NCBI GenBank assembly: GCA_035578155.1
Contig: JAPWDM010000005.1
Coordinates: forward strand, 43,350,454-43,414,453
Direction: 5' to 3'
Length of the DNA: 64,000 bases
Origin: Brachynemurus nebulosus
Lineage: Eukaryota > Arthropoda > Insecta > Neuroptera > Myrmeleontidae
Positions 1 to 11,255 of this stretch are shown here, one piece after another. The stretch's first letter is position 1; every line of letters starts with the position of its first letter. A model generated the notes under the pieces. That model was not told the DNA's origin, made no database searches, and was given only the letters and a program-made list of their open reading frames with translations. The position numbers and the translations under genes were made by a program.

Positions 1-3000
1 ATTTAGATATTTTCAATTTTTGTCTTTATATACTGCTCAAATGAATTTTTTTGATTTTCCGGGAAACTATAGGCGCCGGAAAAATTTTAATAGTAGTTAT
101 GATGAGCGCCAAAATAGCGCGTAATTCCTATATAAGTTTTATCTAATTATCGCCGTTGATTTCGATATTTTCAATTTCGATATTTTCAATTTTTGTCTTT
201 ATATGCTGCTCAAATGAATTTAGTTGATTTTCCGGAAAACTATAGGCGCTGGAAAGATTTTAATAGCAGTTATGATGAGCGCGAAAATAGCGCGTAATTC
301 CTATATAAGCTTTATCTAATTAGCGCCGTTGGTTCAGATTTAGATATTTTCAATTTTTGTCTTTATATGCTGCTCAAATGAATTTTGTTGATTTTCCGGG
401 AAACTATAGGCGCTGGAAAGATTTTAATAGCAGTTATGATGAGCGCGAAAATAGCGCGTAATTCCTATATAAGCTTTATCTGATTAGCGCCGTTGGTTCA
501 GACTTAGATATTTTCAATTTTTGTCTTTATATGCTACTCAAATGAAGTTTTTTGATTTTCCGGGAAACTGTAAGCGCCGGAAAGATTTTAATAGCAGTTA
601 TGATGAGCGCCAAAATAGCGCGTAATTCCTATATAAGTTTTACCTAATTATCGCCGTTGGTTTAGATTTCGATATTTTCAATTTTTGTTTTTATATGCTG
701 CTCAAATGAATTTTGTTGATTTTCCGGGAAACTATATGCGCTAAAAAAATTTTAATAGCAGTTATGATGAGCGCGAAAATAGCTCGTAATTCCTATATAA
801 GCTTTATCTAATTAGCGCCGTTGGTTCAGATTTAGATATTTTCAATTTTTGTCTTTATATGCTGCTCAAATGAATTTTGTTGATTTTCCGGGAAACTATA
901 GGCGCTGGAAAGATTTTAATAGCAATTATGATGAGCGCGAAAATACCGCGTAATTCCTATATAAGCTTTATCTAATTAGCGACGTTGGTTCAGATTTAGA
1001 TATTTTCAATTTTTGTCTTTATATGCTGCTCAAATGAATTTTGTTGATTTTCCGGGAAATTATAGGCGCTGGAAAGATTTTAATAGCAGTTATGATGAGC
1101 GCGAAAATAGCGCGTAATTCCTATATAAGTTTTATCTAATTATCGCCGTTGATTTCGATATTTTCAATTTCGATATTTTCAATTTTTGTCTTTATATGCT
1201 GCTCAAATGAATTTTGTTGATTTTCCGGGAAACTATAGGCGCTGGAAAGATTTTAATAGCAGTTATGATGAGCGCGAAAATAGCGCGTAATTCCTATATA
1301 ATCTTTATCTAATTAGCGCCGTTGTTTCAGATTTAGATATTTTCAAATTTTGTCTTTATATGCTGCTCAAATGAATTTTGTTGATTTTCCGGGAAACTAT
1401 ATGCGCTAAAAAAATTTTAATAGCAGTTATGATGAGCGCGAAAATAGCTCGTAATTCCTATATAAGCTTTATCTAATTAGCGCCGTTGGTTCAGATTTAG
1501 ATATTTTTAATTTTTGTCTTTATATGCTGCTCAAATGAATTTTGTTGATTTTCCGGGAAACTATAGGCGCTGGAAAGATTTTAATAGCAATTATGATGAG
1601 CGCGAAAATAGCGCGTAATTCCTATATAAGCTTTATCTAATTAGCGACGTTGGTTCAGATTTAGATATTTTCAATTTTTGTCTTTATATGCTGCTCAAAT
1701 GAATTTTGTTGATTTTCCGGGAAACTATAGGCGCTGGAAAGATTTTAATAGCAATTATGATGAGCGCGAAAATAGCGCGTAATTCCTATATAAGCTTTAT
1801 CTAATTAGCGACGTTGGTTCAGATTTAGATATTTTCAATTTTTGTCTTTATATGCTGCTCAAATGAATTTTGTTGATTTTCCGGGAAATTATAGGCGCTG
1901 GAAAGATTTTAATAGCAGTTATGATGAGCGCGAAAATAGCGCGTAATTCCTATATAAGTTTTATCTAATTATCGCCGTTGATTTCGATATTTTCAATTTC
2001 GATATTTTCAATTTTTGTCTTTATATGCTGCTCAAATGAATTTTGTTGATTTTCCGGGAAACTATAGGCGCTGGAAAGATTTTAATAGCAGTTATGATGA
2101 GCGCGAAAATAGCGCGTAATTCCTATATAATCTTTATCTAATTAGCGCCGTTGTTTCAGATTTAGATATTTTCAAATTTTGTCTTTATATGCTGCTCAAA
2201 TGAATTTTGTTGATTTTCCGGGAAAATATAGCCGCTAAAAAAATTTTAATAGCAGTTATGATGAGCGCGAAAATAGCGCGTAATTCCTATATAAGCTTTA
2301 TCTAATTAGCGCCGTTGGTTCAGATTTAGATATTTTCAATTTTTGTCTTTATATGCTGCTCAAATGAATTTTTTTGATTTTCCGGGAAACTATAGGCGCC
2401 GGAAAAATTTTAATAGCAGTTATGATGAGCGCCAAAATAGCGCGTAATTCCTATATAAGTTTTATCTAATTATCGCCGTTGATTTCGATATTTTCAATTT
2501 CGATATTTTCAATTTTTGTCTTTATATGCTGCTCAAATGAATTTTGTTGATTTTCCGGGAAACTATAGGCGCTGGAAAGATTTTAATAGCAGTTATGATT
2601 AGCGCGAAAATAGCGCGTAATTCCTATATAAGCTTTATCTAATTAGCGCCGTTGGTTCAGATTTAGATATTTTCAATTTTTGTCTTTATATGCTGCTCAA
2701 ATGAATTTTTTTGATTTTCCGGGAAACTATAGGCGCCGGAAAGATTTTAATAGCAGTTATGATGAGCGCCAAAATAGCGCGTAATTCCTATATAAGTTTT
2801 ATCTAATTATCGCCGTTGGTTTAGATTTCGATATTTTCAATTTTTGTCTTTATATGCTGCTCAAATGAATTTTGTTGATTTTCCGGGAAACTATAGGCGC
2901 TGGAAAGATTTTAATAGCAGTTATGATGAGCGCGAAAATAGCGCGTTATTCCTATATAAGCTTTATCTAATTAGCGCCGTTGGTTCAGATTTAGATATTT

Positions 3001-3028
3001 TCAATTTTTGTCTTTATATGCTGCTTAA
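1..3028. repeat. Satellite array, about 164-bp monomer
   Basis: About 18 head-to-tail copies of a monomer of about 164 bp; the TGCTGCTCAAATG block recurs at 204, 368 and 532. Each monomer carries a TCCGGGAAACTATAGGCGC block, a GAGCGC...AATAGCGCG near-palindrome and a TATATAAG block. Some copies carry an extra short duplication of TTTCGATATTTTCAA (near 165, 1150, 1990 and 2485). Variant monomers recur in the same order around 1052 and 1881, an offset of 829 bp, which suggests a five-monomer higher-order unit. The array begins before the window and stops near 3028. Open frames inside it are chance results of the repeat and are not annotated. Confidence 0.95.
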
Positions 3029-3339
3029 CAATTGAAAGTCTCATCAATATAACAATATGGGTATGAGATGAGATGAATATATGGGTTTTCAATCAAAATT
3101 GAAATCGGTACAGACCAGTAAAGTGGGAACTCAAAAAAAAGGTGTTTCCTGGCTGACGTGATTCCAACCCTCCTGGTGATCTACAACATAAAATTTTAGT
3201 TAATTGGGTTTTTGAATAAAAAATAATTATAATTTTTTTGTTTTATTTCAGTACTTTATCATAAATAACATTGATAATTGATGCAAAAAAAATTTTAAAA
3301 ATAATAGGTTTATATTGTATTGACTGTCGTCGTATCAAC

Positions 3340-4107
3340 ATGCCAGAGACACGAGCTGGACAAAAATCTATCATTTTTGATGGATCGGAATGGGCCAGTT
3401 TGTTCAAATATACGTTGAAAAGTGAAGAAATACAAAAGTTTTTTAGTGAAATAGTGGAAAAAGCGGTAGAAAAGCATACGGAAAAATTATTGGCCGAAAT
3501 TAATAATTTGAAGGTGGATAACCTCAAACTACGCCAACAATTAGAAGAAATACACCAGAGTCCCCAGGTGACCAAAACAAAAAGTGTATCAACAAAAAAA
3601 GTTAAAATCGTTGATAAAAAGGATGGAAATAGAGAAACTAATAAAATAATAAAGGACGGTGAAAATCAATTGCAAATTGCTGAACAAACAACTTCAACAC
3701 ACAATATCAGTTCAATAACCGATGACAACAATGAAAACGTCGAAAATGAAAACGATGATGATGGATTTACGACAGTCACGTATAAAAGGAAGAGAAATAA
3801 AATCATCAGAGGAAGCGGTCCTTCTTCAGAGGACCTACAATGCATTGATTCGAAAATATGGATTTTCCTCGGACGCTGTAAAAAAGAAACCACTACAAGT
3901 GAAAAAATAAAAAAGTTCCTAGTAGGAAAATATGAAAACTATCAGTTTTCAGTAGAAGATCTACAGAGCAAAGGAATCTATAAAAGTTTTAGAATTGGAG
4001 CTGATAGATCGCTTACCGATCAAATATACAATCCAAATAACTGGCCACAAGGAGCACTTGTAAAGCGATTTATTTTTCGTAAACAAGCAGCCAACTTTAG
4101 CGACTAA
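3340..4107 (+). CDS. LINE ORF1 protein
   Basis: 255 aa if read from the ATG at 3340; an in-frame ATG at 3271 would add 23 residues, but the later start has the better context (AACATGC). Residues 30-70 are rich in Leu, Glu and Lys in a heptad-like pattern (EIVEKAVEKHTEKLLAEINN...), consistent with a coiled coil for trimerisation. The C-terminal part (IWIFLGRCKKETTTSEKIKK... then SFRIGADRSL... NNWPQGALVKRFIFRK) resembles the RNA-binding C-terminal region seen in ORF1 proteins of many arthropod Jockey/CR1-type elements. I see no CCHC zinc knuckles. It is inferred to bind element RNA and act as chaperone. It lies 96 bp upstream of ORF2 on the same strand. Confidence 0.8.
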   Translation: MPETRAGQKSIIFDGSEWASLFKYTLKSEEIQKFFSEIVEKAVEKHTEKLLAEINNLKVDNLKLRQQLEEIHQSPQVTKTKSVSTKKVKIVDKKDGNRETNKIIKDGENQLQIAEQTTSTHNISSITDDNNENVENENDDDGFTTVTYKRKRNKIIRGSGPSSEDLQCIDSKIWIFLGRCKKETTTSEKIKKFLVGKYENYQFSVEDLQSKGIYKSFRIGADRSLTDQIYNPNNWPQGALVKRFIFRKQAANFSD

Positions 4108-4203
4108 AAATGTGATAAAAGAGGAAAGTTTAGGAATAAAGTAAATAAGATAAAAGAAGTACCAAAAAATGAAAGATATAAAATAGAAAACAATGTAAAT
4201 ATA

Positions 4204-7026
4204 ATGCATTTTAATGTTCAAGGGCTACTAAAAAAAGAATCTTTATTAGAAGTGTTATTAGACGAAATGAGTATTAAAATTGACGTAATGTGTGTTTGTG
4301 AACATTGGATGTGTGAAGATAAAATAAAAATGTTAACAATAGGGAACATGAAATTAGGAACCTATTTCTGTAGAAAAACAATGAAACGTGGTGGAAGTTG
4401 TATCCTCATTAAACCGCATTATAAATATGACGTGTTCAGTGAAATAGAACAATTAGCAGTTGAATTAAATTTTGAAGTCTCAGCAATTAAAATATTAGAC
4501 ATACGTACTGTTATAATATGTGTTTATAGGACACCTAATAGCAACGTTGATGTTTTTATTGACAAATTATATAAATGTTTGACTATTGTTTCAAGTATAA
4601 AATATTTTTCTAACATCATAATATGTGGTGACATCAATATCGACTTTTTACAACAAAGTAAATATGTAGATGATATTCAGCAAATCCTGTCTTCATTTAA
4701 TTTTAGTGTAGTAATAAGACAACCTACTCGTATTACAAATACAAGTGCAACATGTATTGATAATTTTTTTGTAAATTTTGCTTATCTAGGTTTTGATATT
4801 TGTCATAGTTCATTGTCTGATCATACTTACCAGGTGTTAACAATACATGGAAATTGGAAGTCATTCAAACGTTCTATATACTGCGAGCATAGAGATTACT
4901 CTGATAATAATACGAAATATTTTTTGTTCCTTCTTGCTAGAGAAAATTGGGATGAGGTGTTTTGTGAGGAGAATCCAAACAAGGCATTTCATACATTTTA
5001 CTCTATTTATAAATATTATTATGAAGTAGCTTTCCCCAAAAAAAGAATAATTTTAAATAATACTCAAGATCGTAGTAATGAATGGATAACTCCTGAAATA
5101 AAAAGAGTATCTGCTGAAAAAAACAAAATCCGTGCTGATATCCGAAAATCAAATGACTCAATGGAAATATCAGAACTTAGAACTTACTATAAAGAATTGT
5201 GTAATCATATTAAGACATTAGTTAAAGCCACTAAGCAGTCGTATTATGATAATAAAATTCAATCATCAGATAATAAAATGAAAGCATGTTGGAATGTTAT
5301 AAACAACTTAGTTAAACCAAATCAGGTTAAACAAAAAATTATAGAAATCAAGAATCAATCTGGACAAATAATAACCGACCAAAAAGAAATTGCTGAAATT
5401 TTTAATGATTTTTTCACAAATATTGCAAAAAACTTAAATTTAAACAGTGCAAACTTCGATCTTCATATAAATAAATTAGACCAATGTATTTTCCTTTATC
5501 CTTGTGATGAACTGGAAATATTTGGAATAATACAAGAATTAAAAAACAAAAACTCATGTGGTTGGGATGACATTTCCAGTCCAGTTATAAAGCAAAGCGC
5601 AGATTTTATTATTGTGCCGTTGGCGTACATTATCAATGAGAGCTTACAACAAGGAATCTTTCCTGAAATGCTCAAGAAAGCTGTAGTTGTTCCAGTATTT
5701 AAAAAAGACAATCCTTGTGAAATAAAAAATTACAGACCTATATCCCTACTAACAGTATTTTCCAAAATTTTTGAAAAAGTAATATATAATAGGTTAGTAA
5801 ATTTTTTTACTAAATACGACATTATTAAACAAGAACAACACGGTTTTGTGCGTAAACGATCCATTGACCAAGCTGTTTTTAAGAGTTACATTGAAATTTT
5901 CGACGCGCTTAACAATAATGAAATAACAGCCGCTGCTTTTTTAGACTTAAGCAAAGCATTTGACTGCATAGATATAGATTTGCTCATTCATAAACTTAAC
6001 TGCTACGGTATCAGAGGTACAGCACTGAAACTCATTGCATCATACGCTAGCCAGCGTGAACAGTGTGTCAAAATAACATATCAAAAGAACGATGTGATTA
6101 ACTATCTGTATTCAGACTACAAGCCAATAACCAGGGGGGTCCCACAAGGGTCCATTTTAGGGCCGTTGCTTTTTATTTTATATATTAATGAACTACCTAG
6201 CATAATCCAAAATAAGGTTATCCTCTTTGCTGATGATACAACTGTTTTTTTCCGTAACAGTAATATACATCTACTTAGAGAAAACATTGTGCAAACTCTT
6301 TGTGATTTGCAAAAATGGTTTGAAAATAATACATTGAAACTAAACATTGACAAAACACAGTTGGTCTGTTTCAGGAACAATATAGACAACATTCAGATTA
6401 AGGATCAAAAAATTGAATCATTTGACTATGCAAAGTTTCTTGGCATTTATCTTGATAACAAATTGGATGGGAAAAAACATATTGAATTTTTAACCAATAA
6501 GTTAGCTAAACTTAGTTTTGCGCTATATAAATTAAGAGATCTTGTGTCATTTGATATTTTGATACAAACCTATTATGCACAGATTCATTCGAATATAAAA
6601 TATGGGATTTTATTTTGGGGAAATTCAGTGTTAGTAGAAAAAGTGTTAGTTGCACAAAAGAGATGTCTAAGAATCATGGTAAATGCCAAATCTACGGAAC
6701 ACGCTCGTCCAATTTTCAGGGATTTAAAGATACTTACAGTGATTGATACTTATATTATGGAGTGTGCAATATTTGTGAAAAATAACTATCAATTATTTGA
6801 GAAATATCAGTACGATCATTCATACAATACATGAGGCGCGGATAAACTTGTAACTATTCAGTCAACAAAGACGTATATAAATATTGGAGTGCTAAACATG
6901 TGTATTAAAATTTTTAATAACATTCCAACACATTTAAAAAATTTAAATAATAGGCAATTTAAGAATGAATTAAAAAGTTTTTTGTTGACAAAGAATTTTT
7001 ATAATATTAAGGAATTTATGGAATGA
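4204..7026 (+). pseudogene. LINE ORF2 endonuclease/reverse transcriptase, one nonsense codon
   Basis: The frame is open from 4204 to a TGA at 6832-6834 (876 aa), then continues open to a second stop at 7024-7026. The N-terminal domain is an APE-type endonuclease: FNVQGL, CEHWM, YRTPN, CGDINID and SLSDHTY occur in the family order. The reverse transcriptase core follows: YRPISLL, AFLDLSKAFDCID, GVPQGSILGPLLFILYINE, and the catalytic box FADDTTVFF. Past the TGA the sequence still reads like the C-terminal segment of such proteins (KIFNNIPTHLKNLN, ELKSFLLTKNFYNIKEF). The codon before the stop is AAT-ACA and the stop sits where family members usually have Arg, so a CGA to TGA change is the simplest explanation. 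Confidence 0.85.
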
Positions 7027-7061
7027 CTTATTCTATGTACTCTGTACTTTATTGAATAAAG

Positions 7062-7117
<56 letters not shown>
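7062..7117 (+). repeat. (ATT)n microsatellite, LINE 3' tail
   Basis: About 18 uninterrupted ATT units directly after TTGAATAAAGATT. The position at the end of the LINE identifies it as the element's 3' tail, not an independent microsatellite. Confidence 0.92.
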
Positions 7118-7118
<1 letters not shown>

Positions 7119-7675
7119 ATAAATAAGAAATTAATTAAAACTTAGAAAATTTCATTTGATTAGAAACAGTACTACAAAAGATCGCGATGTCTGTGACGTT
7201 ATAATGGTATAATATATTCAATAAAAAATTACTTTTAGCAAAGAAAAATTGCATAGCAACAATAATTCAAAATAAAAATCCGAATTTTGAGATAAGTTGC
7301 CATTATGACGTCACATATGCGCTCGGGAATTATCGGCACGTTATCGGTTCTAAGTTTAAAAATGTATTTGTAATTTAATATAGTTAACTAACTTTTTAAA
7401 TTTTAATTAAACTTGAGATATCATGTCAACCGTATCGAAAAAAGTAGTTTTGAGTAATTTATATTAAAAATTTGAATTTAATACTGAAAAGATACACAGT
7501 ACACAGGGAAAAATAACCATAACTCCGAAAATAATTCGAATTTCCATAAATCGTTTTAGAGGCTTATTCTTAAAGCTCTGAACTTTCGATAAAGCTCTGA
7601 ACTTTCAGAAAAATCGATTTTTTCGAATTTCTAGACTAGAATACCCCCTTAATAGAAAATATTTCTTTTTTTTAG
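7118..7675. other. Non-coding, probable PRIM2 intron with repeat debris
   Basis: No coding signal. The segment TAGACTAGAATACCCCCTTA near 7632 recurs near 25216, so it belongs to a dispersed repeat. A pyrimidine tract and AG at 7674-7675 form the acceptor of the first recognisable PRIM2 exon. Confidence 0.6.
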
Positions 7676-8497
7676 TTATACAATAGAGGTCTGAAAAATA
7701 TTACCGATCCTCGTGTTATGCCATTGATCAGAAGTATCGGTAATTCTGTTAAACACGAAAAAGAGTATGTTACTGTTAATGAAGAAATTACCGTTAACTC
7801 TTTGGAGTCGTTATCGAAAACATCATTCCCACTGTGTGCTCGAAATTTGTACGAAGTTATGAAACGGCAACATCATTTAAAATACAATGGAAGACAACAA
7901 TTACAATTATTTTTAAAAGGGATCGGTCTTTCCGTACAAGGTTGCTTGGAGTTTTTCAGGTACATACTTAAAACTCACTGAAACCATCCAAAAATTAATT
8001 ACATTATTAAAATTACAGAACAATATTTACGAAAAAAATCGACTCGAACAAATTCGAGAAAGAATATGCCTACAACATCCGCCATAATTACGGTTTGGAG
8101 GGCAGCAAAATTAACTATAATCCACCAAGTTGTTTAAGTATAATAAGTTCACCGGTGCATCAGGGTGAGTATAATGGATGTCCATTTCGGGTGTGGGATC
8201 AGACCACATTGTCTGACAGAGTGTGGAGTTAGTAGCCAAGGTAAAATTTGTATCCAAATAACTCACAAAAAAAATAATTAAGAGACATTTTTTCCGTATA
8301 TTTTCGTTATAGGTATTGCTGAAATATGTGATTTAGCCAAAGGCGGTCATGCGCAGTTAGCTTGCAGTAAGTATTTTGAGCATACTCATGGCGGAACACC
8401 AGCGGCAATCAATCATCCTAATCAGTATTTTGAAGAGAGTCGGAAATATTATGAGTCACAAATGAAATCAGGAAATAAAACCGGTGTAAAAAAATAA
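7676..8497 (+). pseudogene. PRIM2: DNA primase large subunit (PRIM2), C-terminal exons with frameshift
   Basis: Three exons: 7676-7959, 8019-8240 and 8313-8497, with GT/AG ends. They encode the Fe-S domain of the primase large subunit, which with PRIM1 makes RNA primers for polymerase alpha. Matching landmarks are DPRVMPLI, SFPLCARNLYEVMKRQHHLKYNGR, LFLKGIGLS, YAYNIRHNYGLEG, PPSCLSII, GEYNGCPFR, LACSKYFE and NHPNQYF. All four Fe-S ligand cysteines are present (in FPLC, PPSC, NGCP and LACS). However, the frame through GCPFRVWDQTTLSDRV reaches a TAG at 8230-8232, and the remaining 3' part of that exon (GVSSQ, then GIAEIC in the next exon) is in another frame. The N-terminal half of the protein is not in the window: upstream lie the LINE and satellite. 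It is a truncated pseudogene, or a real gene with a sequence error and far-upstream exons. Confidence 0.85.
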
Positions 8498-8706
8498 TGT
8501 AATTCTCTTTATTTATAAATATATGCGATTTTTTTTTTTTTAAATAAAATATTTTATTATTATCCAGATAATTTGATCATTTATCAAGATGAAAAGTATA
8601 TAAATCTCGCTGCGAAAATAGTGGGTAGAACTCACCCATGTAATTAATATTTGCCAATAAATTTGAACCAGAAATGTTTTTAACAGAGAAAATTTGATAC
8701 TAAATA

Positions 8707-9039
8707 CACCAATACCTCAATTTGCGTCGTGGTTACGTTCCAAAAAAACACGACGCAAATTGAATTATGATTTTCTATAGCAAACCATGTAAAGATCGAA
8801 GATAGGTTTTAGGATTACGAAAATACTACTCTTTAAAAAGAAAATTGAACAAAGGAAACATTTAAAAAACAAAAATAATATAAAATTTAAAAAAAAAAAA
8901 CAAATTCAATTAAAACAAAATAAAATAATCAATTAATTTATAAAAACAAAGTAAAAATTAATCACTGTCTATTTAATATACTAATTCAGCAGCGACGCAA
9001 CTTCGAAAAGACGAAACGATGCAAAGCGAGGTATTGGTG
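8707..9039. mobile_element. MITE with TA target duplication
   Basis: The ends CACCAATACCTC (8707-8718) and GAGGTATTGGTG (9028-9039) are perfect inverted repeats of 12 bp, extending imperfectly to about 25 bp. TA flanks both sides (8705-8706, 9040-9041). The length is 333 bp and the interior is AT-rich and non-coding. TA duplication and small size fit a Tc1/mariner-type non-autonomous element. Confidence 0.72.
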
Positions 9040-9108
9040 TATAAGTAAAATAATTTTTTTTTTAAATCCAATTCTGACCATTCTATATTTTAAGATAAAT
9101 TTTGTTTG

Positions 9109-9139
<31 letters not shown>

Positions 9140-9839
9140 CATAGGTACAATAAATAGTAACTAGAAGTAAACATGTTTACAAAATTTTACTGAATTTTGG
9201 TCAACAAAATTATTTTGTACGTGTGGTACCAAAAAGGTGTATGCATAATTTAGTCAGCATCGTACTTAGAAAAATTTTGAATATCATGAAGCCAGTTTAT
9301 TTACGATTTTCTCAAACTGTTAATTCCGAAAAAAATTCCTGTAGTTTTAGTGTCTACATGTTCAGTTTTGTCAACATAGTTTAGTATAATTTATACTTTG
9401 TAAATTCCTAGGGTTGGCTTTTTTAATGTTGGGATCTTTGATTTTTTTCGTTTTCTTTTTTTATGTAACCTTATCTATTGTACCTATAACTAGCAGTAAA
9501 AAGTCCAGAAATCTGAGACAAAAAATTTTTCCATATGGTTTGTTTAAATGATTGAAATCGTGCCATTTTTCAAAGTGACGTCATAATTTGTACGCGTCAT
9601 GAATTTGAGTATACATGCATTTTTATTTTAAATGTAAAATGGATTCAAATTTTCATTTTAAATACAAAATAGAAAATGGTTTGATCGAACTTATTTAAAA
9701 TAGAAGATGTAAAATGCCATTTTGTATTTTAAATACATATTTAAAATGAAATCATTTCAAATAGTTCCCAGCCCTGCTAAATATAACCAAATTTTTTAAG
9801 TACTGCGCAGATCACAAATGGCTGAATTGGATAAATAAC
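9040..9839. other. Non-coding with fragment of TTAA-flanked MITE family A
   Basis: About 9358-9545 resembles the right part of the family-A MITEs at 33120, 39818 and 58656 (TCAACATAGTTTAGTATAA, AATTCCTAGGGTT, TGTTGGGATCTTTGATTTT, CCATATGGTTTGTTTAAA). Its left end is missing. The rest contains poly-T and AT-rich sequence with no recognisable feature. Confidence 0.65.
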
Positions 9840-10269
9840 CATGTCCCTGCCACTTGTTTTCAAGGACGGACCTTTTCATGTCACAGTTTGCTACGTTTAC
9901 TACGTGGCGCTAATGGTATAGGGGGTATAATAAATAGAGTTGGGACATGTGAGCATTTTTCGTCAAATAGATGTCAAAATTAATTACCATATGATTGAGC
10001 ACAAAAGTATCGTCACCAAGTTATGTGTTAACGAAGAATCAAAATTTTTTAATTTAATTAATCTTTCTAGGTTGAATTAAAATATTTTTTTAAATATTTA
10101 ATTTATTTCCAATTTATTTTAGATGAAAAATAGCGAACTATTAAACCTCATGTCTCGACTCTAATTTTATCCCCTAGTAAATCAACGCCATCTGGTATAT
10201 TAGTTACAGCGACGTCAGAAAACGGTCCATTTTTTTATAATAAACTAAATGGAGAGTGACAGGGACATG
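9840..10269. mobile_element. Short TIR element with 9-bp target duplication
   Basis: The ends CATGTCCCTGCCACT and AGTGACAGGGACATG are inverted repeats. They are flanked on both sides by the identical 9-mer ATAAATAAC (9831-9839 and 10270-10278). A 9-bp duplication is typical of Mutator-like (MULE) elements; hAT elements usually give 8. The 430-bp interior has no coding capacity. Confidence 0.7.
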
Positions 10270-10347
10270 ATAAATAACTCATATATAGCTTTCATTTGTA
10301 CATATCTAAATGTAAAGCAAACAATGAATTAGGAGGGAAAAAAGTAA

Positions 10348-11255
10348 GGCTATGCGCCCACGAGGGACATTTGTCACGGTGACAAAAAAGTTTTTGTCAT
10401 TGTCGTGTCGCTGAACATTTTTTGTGTGCGCACACGGAGAGTGACAGTCGCCGGTAATTTATAAAAATTTATACTTCATTTGCAAACATGGATTTCTAGA
10501 AGACGGTTGTGTTCACTGTACTTGTTATTAAACGCAGAAAAAAATATAGTGAAAGAGATTACTGAGTTCATCCTCTTTGGTGTGATAAGATATTAAGAGG
10601 AAAATTTTACACCGTGTATAAAAAATTGCGAGAATATTCGAAACAATTTTTCCATTATTTTAGGATGAGTATCAAAAGTTTTGACGAATTATTAAGTATT
10701 TTCAGACCTGCAATAACCTACAAAAATACAAATATGAGATTATCTATCCCACTTCAAGCTATATAATTCTATTATAGCTAATGGCTAATGTTATTACGAA
10801 TTGAAAATTATGCAAGTAATTGGGAAAATTACTTAAATATAATTTAGGAATATTTTTTGTATATTATACTTTAAATAAATAGATGGGACATACGATTAAT
10901 TTTTTTCGCTCTTTTGCATTTGCCTAAAGTCTTTTAATATTCAGGTTTCAACCAAACAAAATATATGTATATTAATTATTATATAATTGTATTTGTCTAC
11001 AAAATAATATGTAATATACCATATATACGTCCTTTAAACTGAGTCAGAGCGACAGTTTTGTCACCGTAGTGCGCACTTGTATTGATACCAATAGATACGG
11101 TGACAGTTTTGTCGTAGGCATGTCCGCGTACCCGCGGACAAAAAAGTCACCGAGCTGTCGTGTCGCTGCGTGTGCGAATCACCATACTAACAAATAGACT
11201 TGATAAGAGTGACAAAACAGTCACCGTGACAAATGTCGCTCGTGGGCGCATAGCC
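10348..11255. mobile_element. PIF/Harbinger-like DNA transposon, decayed
   Basis: Inverted repeats of about 36 bp (GGCTATGCGCCCACGAG... at 10348; its complement ends at 11255) with one mismatch, flanked by TAA on both sides (10345-10347 and 11256-11258). TAA fits the TWA duplication of the PIF/Harbinger superfamily, and a transposase remnant inside confirms the assignment. The subterminal regions repeat GTGACAGTTTTGTC-like motifs in both orientations, which could be transposase-binding sites. Confidence 0.85.
10488..10766 (+). pseudogene. Harbinger transposase N-terminal remnant
   Basis: One frame from the ATG at 10488 to a TAA at 10764-10766 reads KKYSERDY-stop-VHPLWCDKILRG, then KFYTVYKKLREYSKQFFHYF and RMSIKSFDELLSIF. 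This matches the conserved N-terminal region of Harbinger (DDE_Tnp_4) transposases: a Trp-Val-His-Pro motif, a short gap, then an FF-YFRMS-FDELL segment. The TGA at 10563-10565 stands where the family has Trp, a G to A change. Another stop (TAG) follows three codons after the ATG. The catalytic DDE part is not recognisable, so the element cannot mobilise itself. Confidence 0.75.

Larger units (their letters stand above)
3029..7117 (+). mobile_element. Non-LTR (LINE) retrotransposon, Jockey/CR1 group
   Basis: A two-ORF element with an ORF1 (3340-4107), an endonuclease/reverse transcriptase ORF2 (4204 on), and a 3' end of GAATAAAG followed by about 18 ATT repeats (7062-7117), which is the usual 3' tail style of CR1/Jockey-group elements. 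The exact 5' end is unclear: the satellite ends near 3028 and ORF1 starts at 3340, so 3029-3339 is either 5' UTR or flank. I saw no target-site duplication. Both ORFs are almost intact, so the insertion is probably fairly young. The clade is assigned from general appearance only; a reverse transcriptase tree would settle it. Confidence 0.88.

Noticed and set aside
2844..3035. 63-codon open frame in the satellite
   Set aside because: It follows the monomer period and exists only because one copy lacks the usual stop; no protein-like composition.
3243..3575. Minus-strand frame opposite LINE ORF1
   Set aside because: Antisense shadow; ORF1 on the plus strand explains the open reading.
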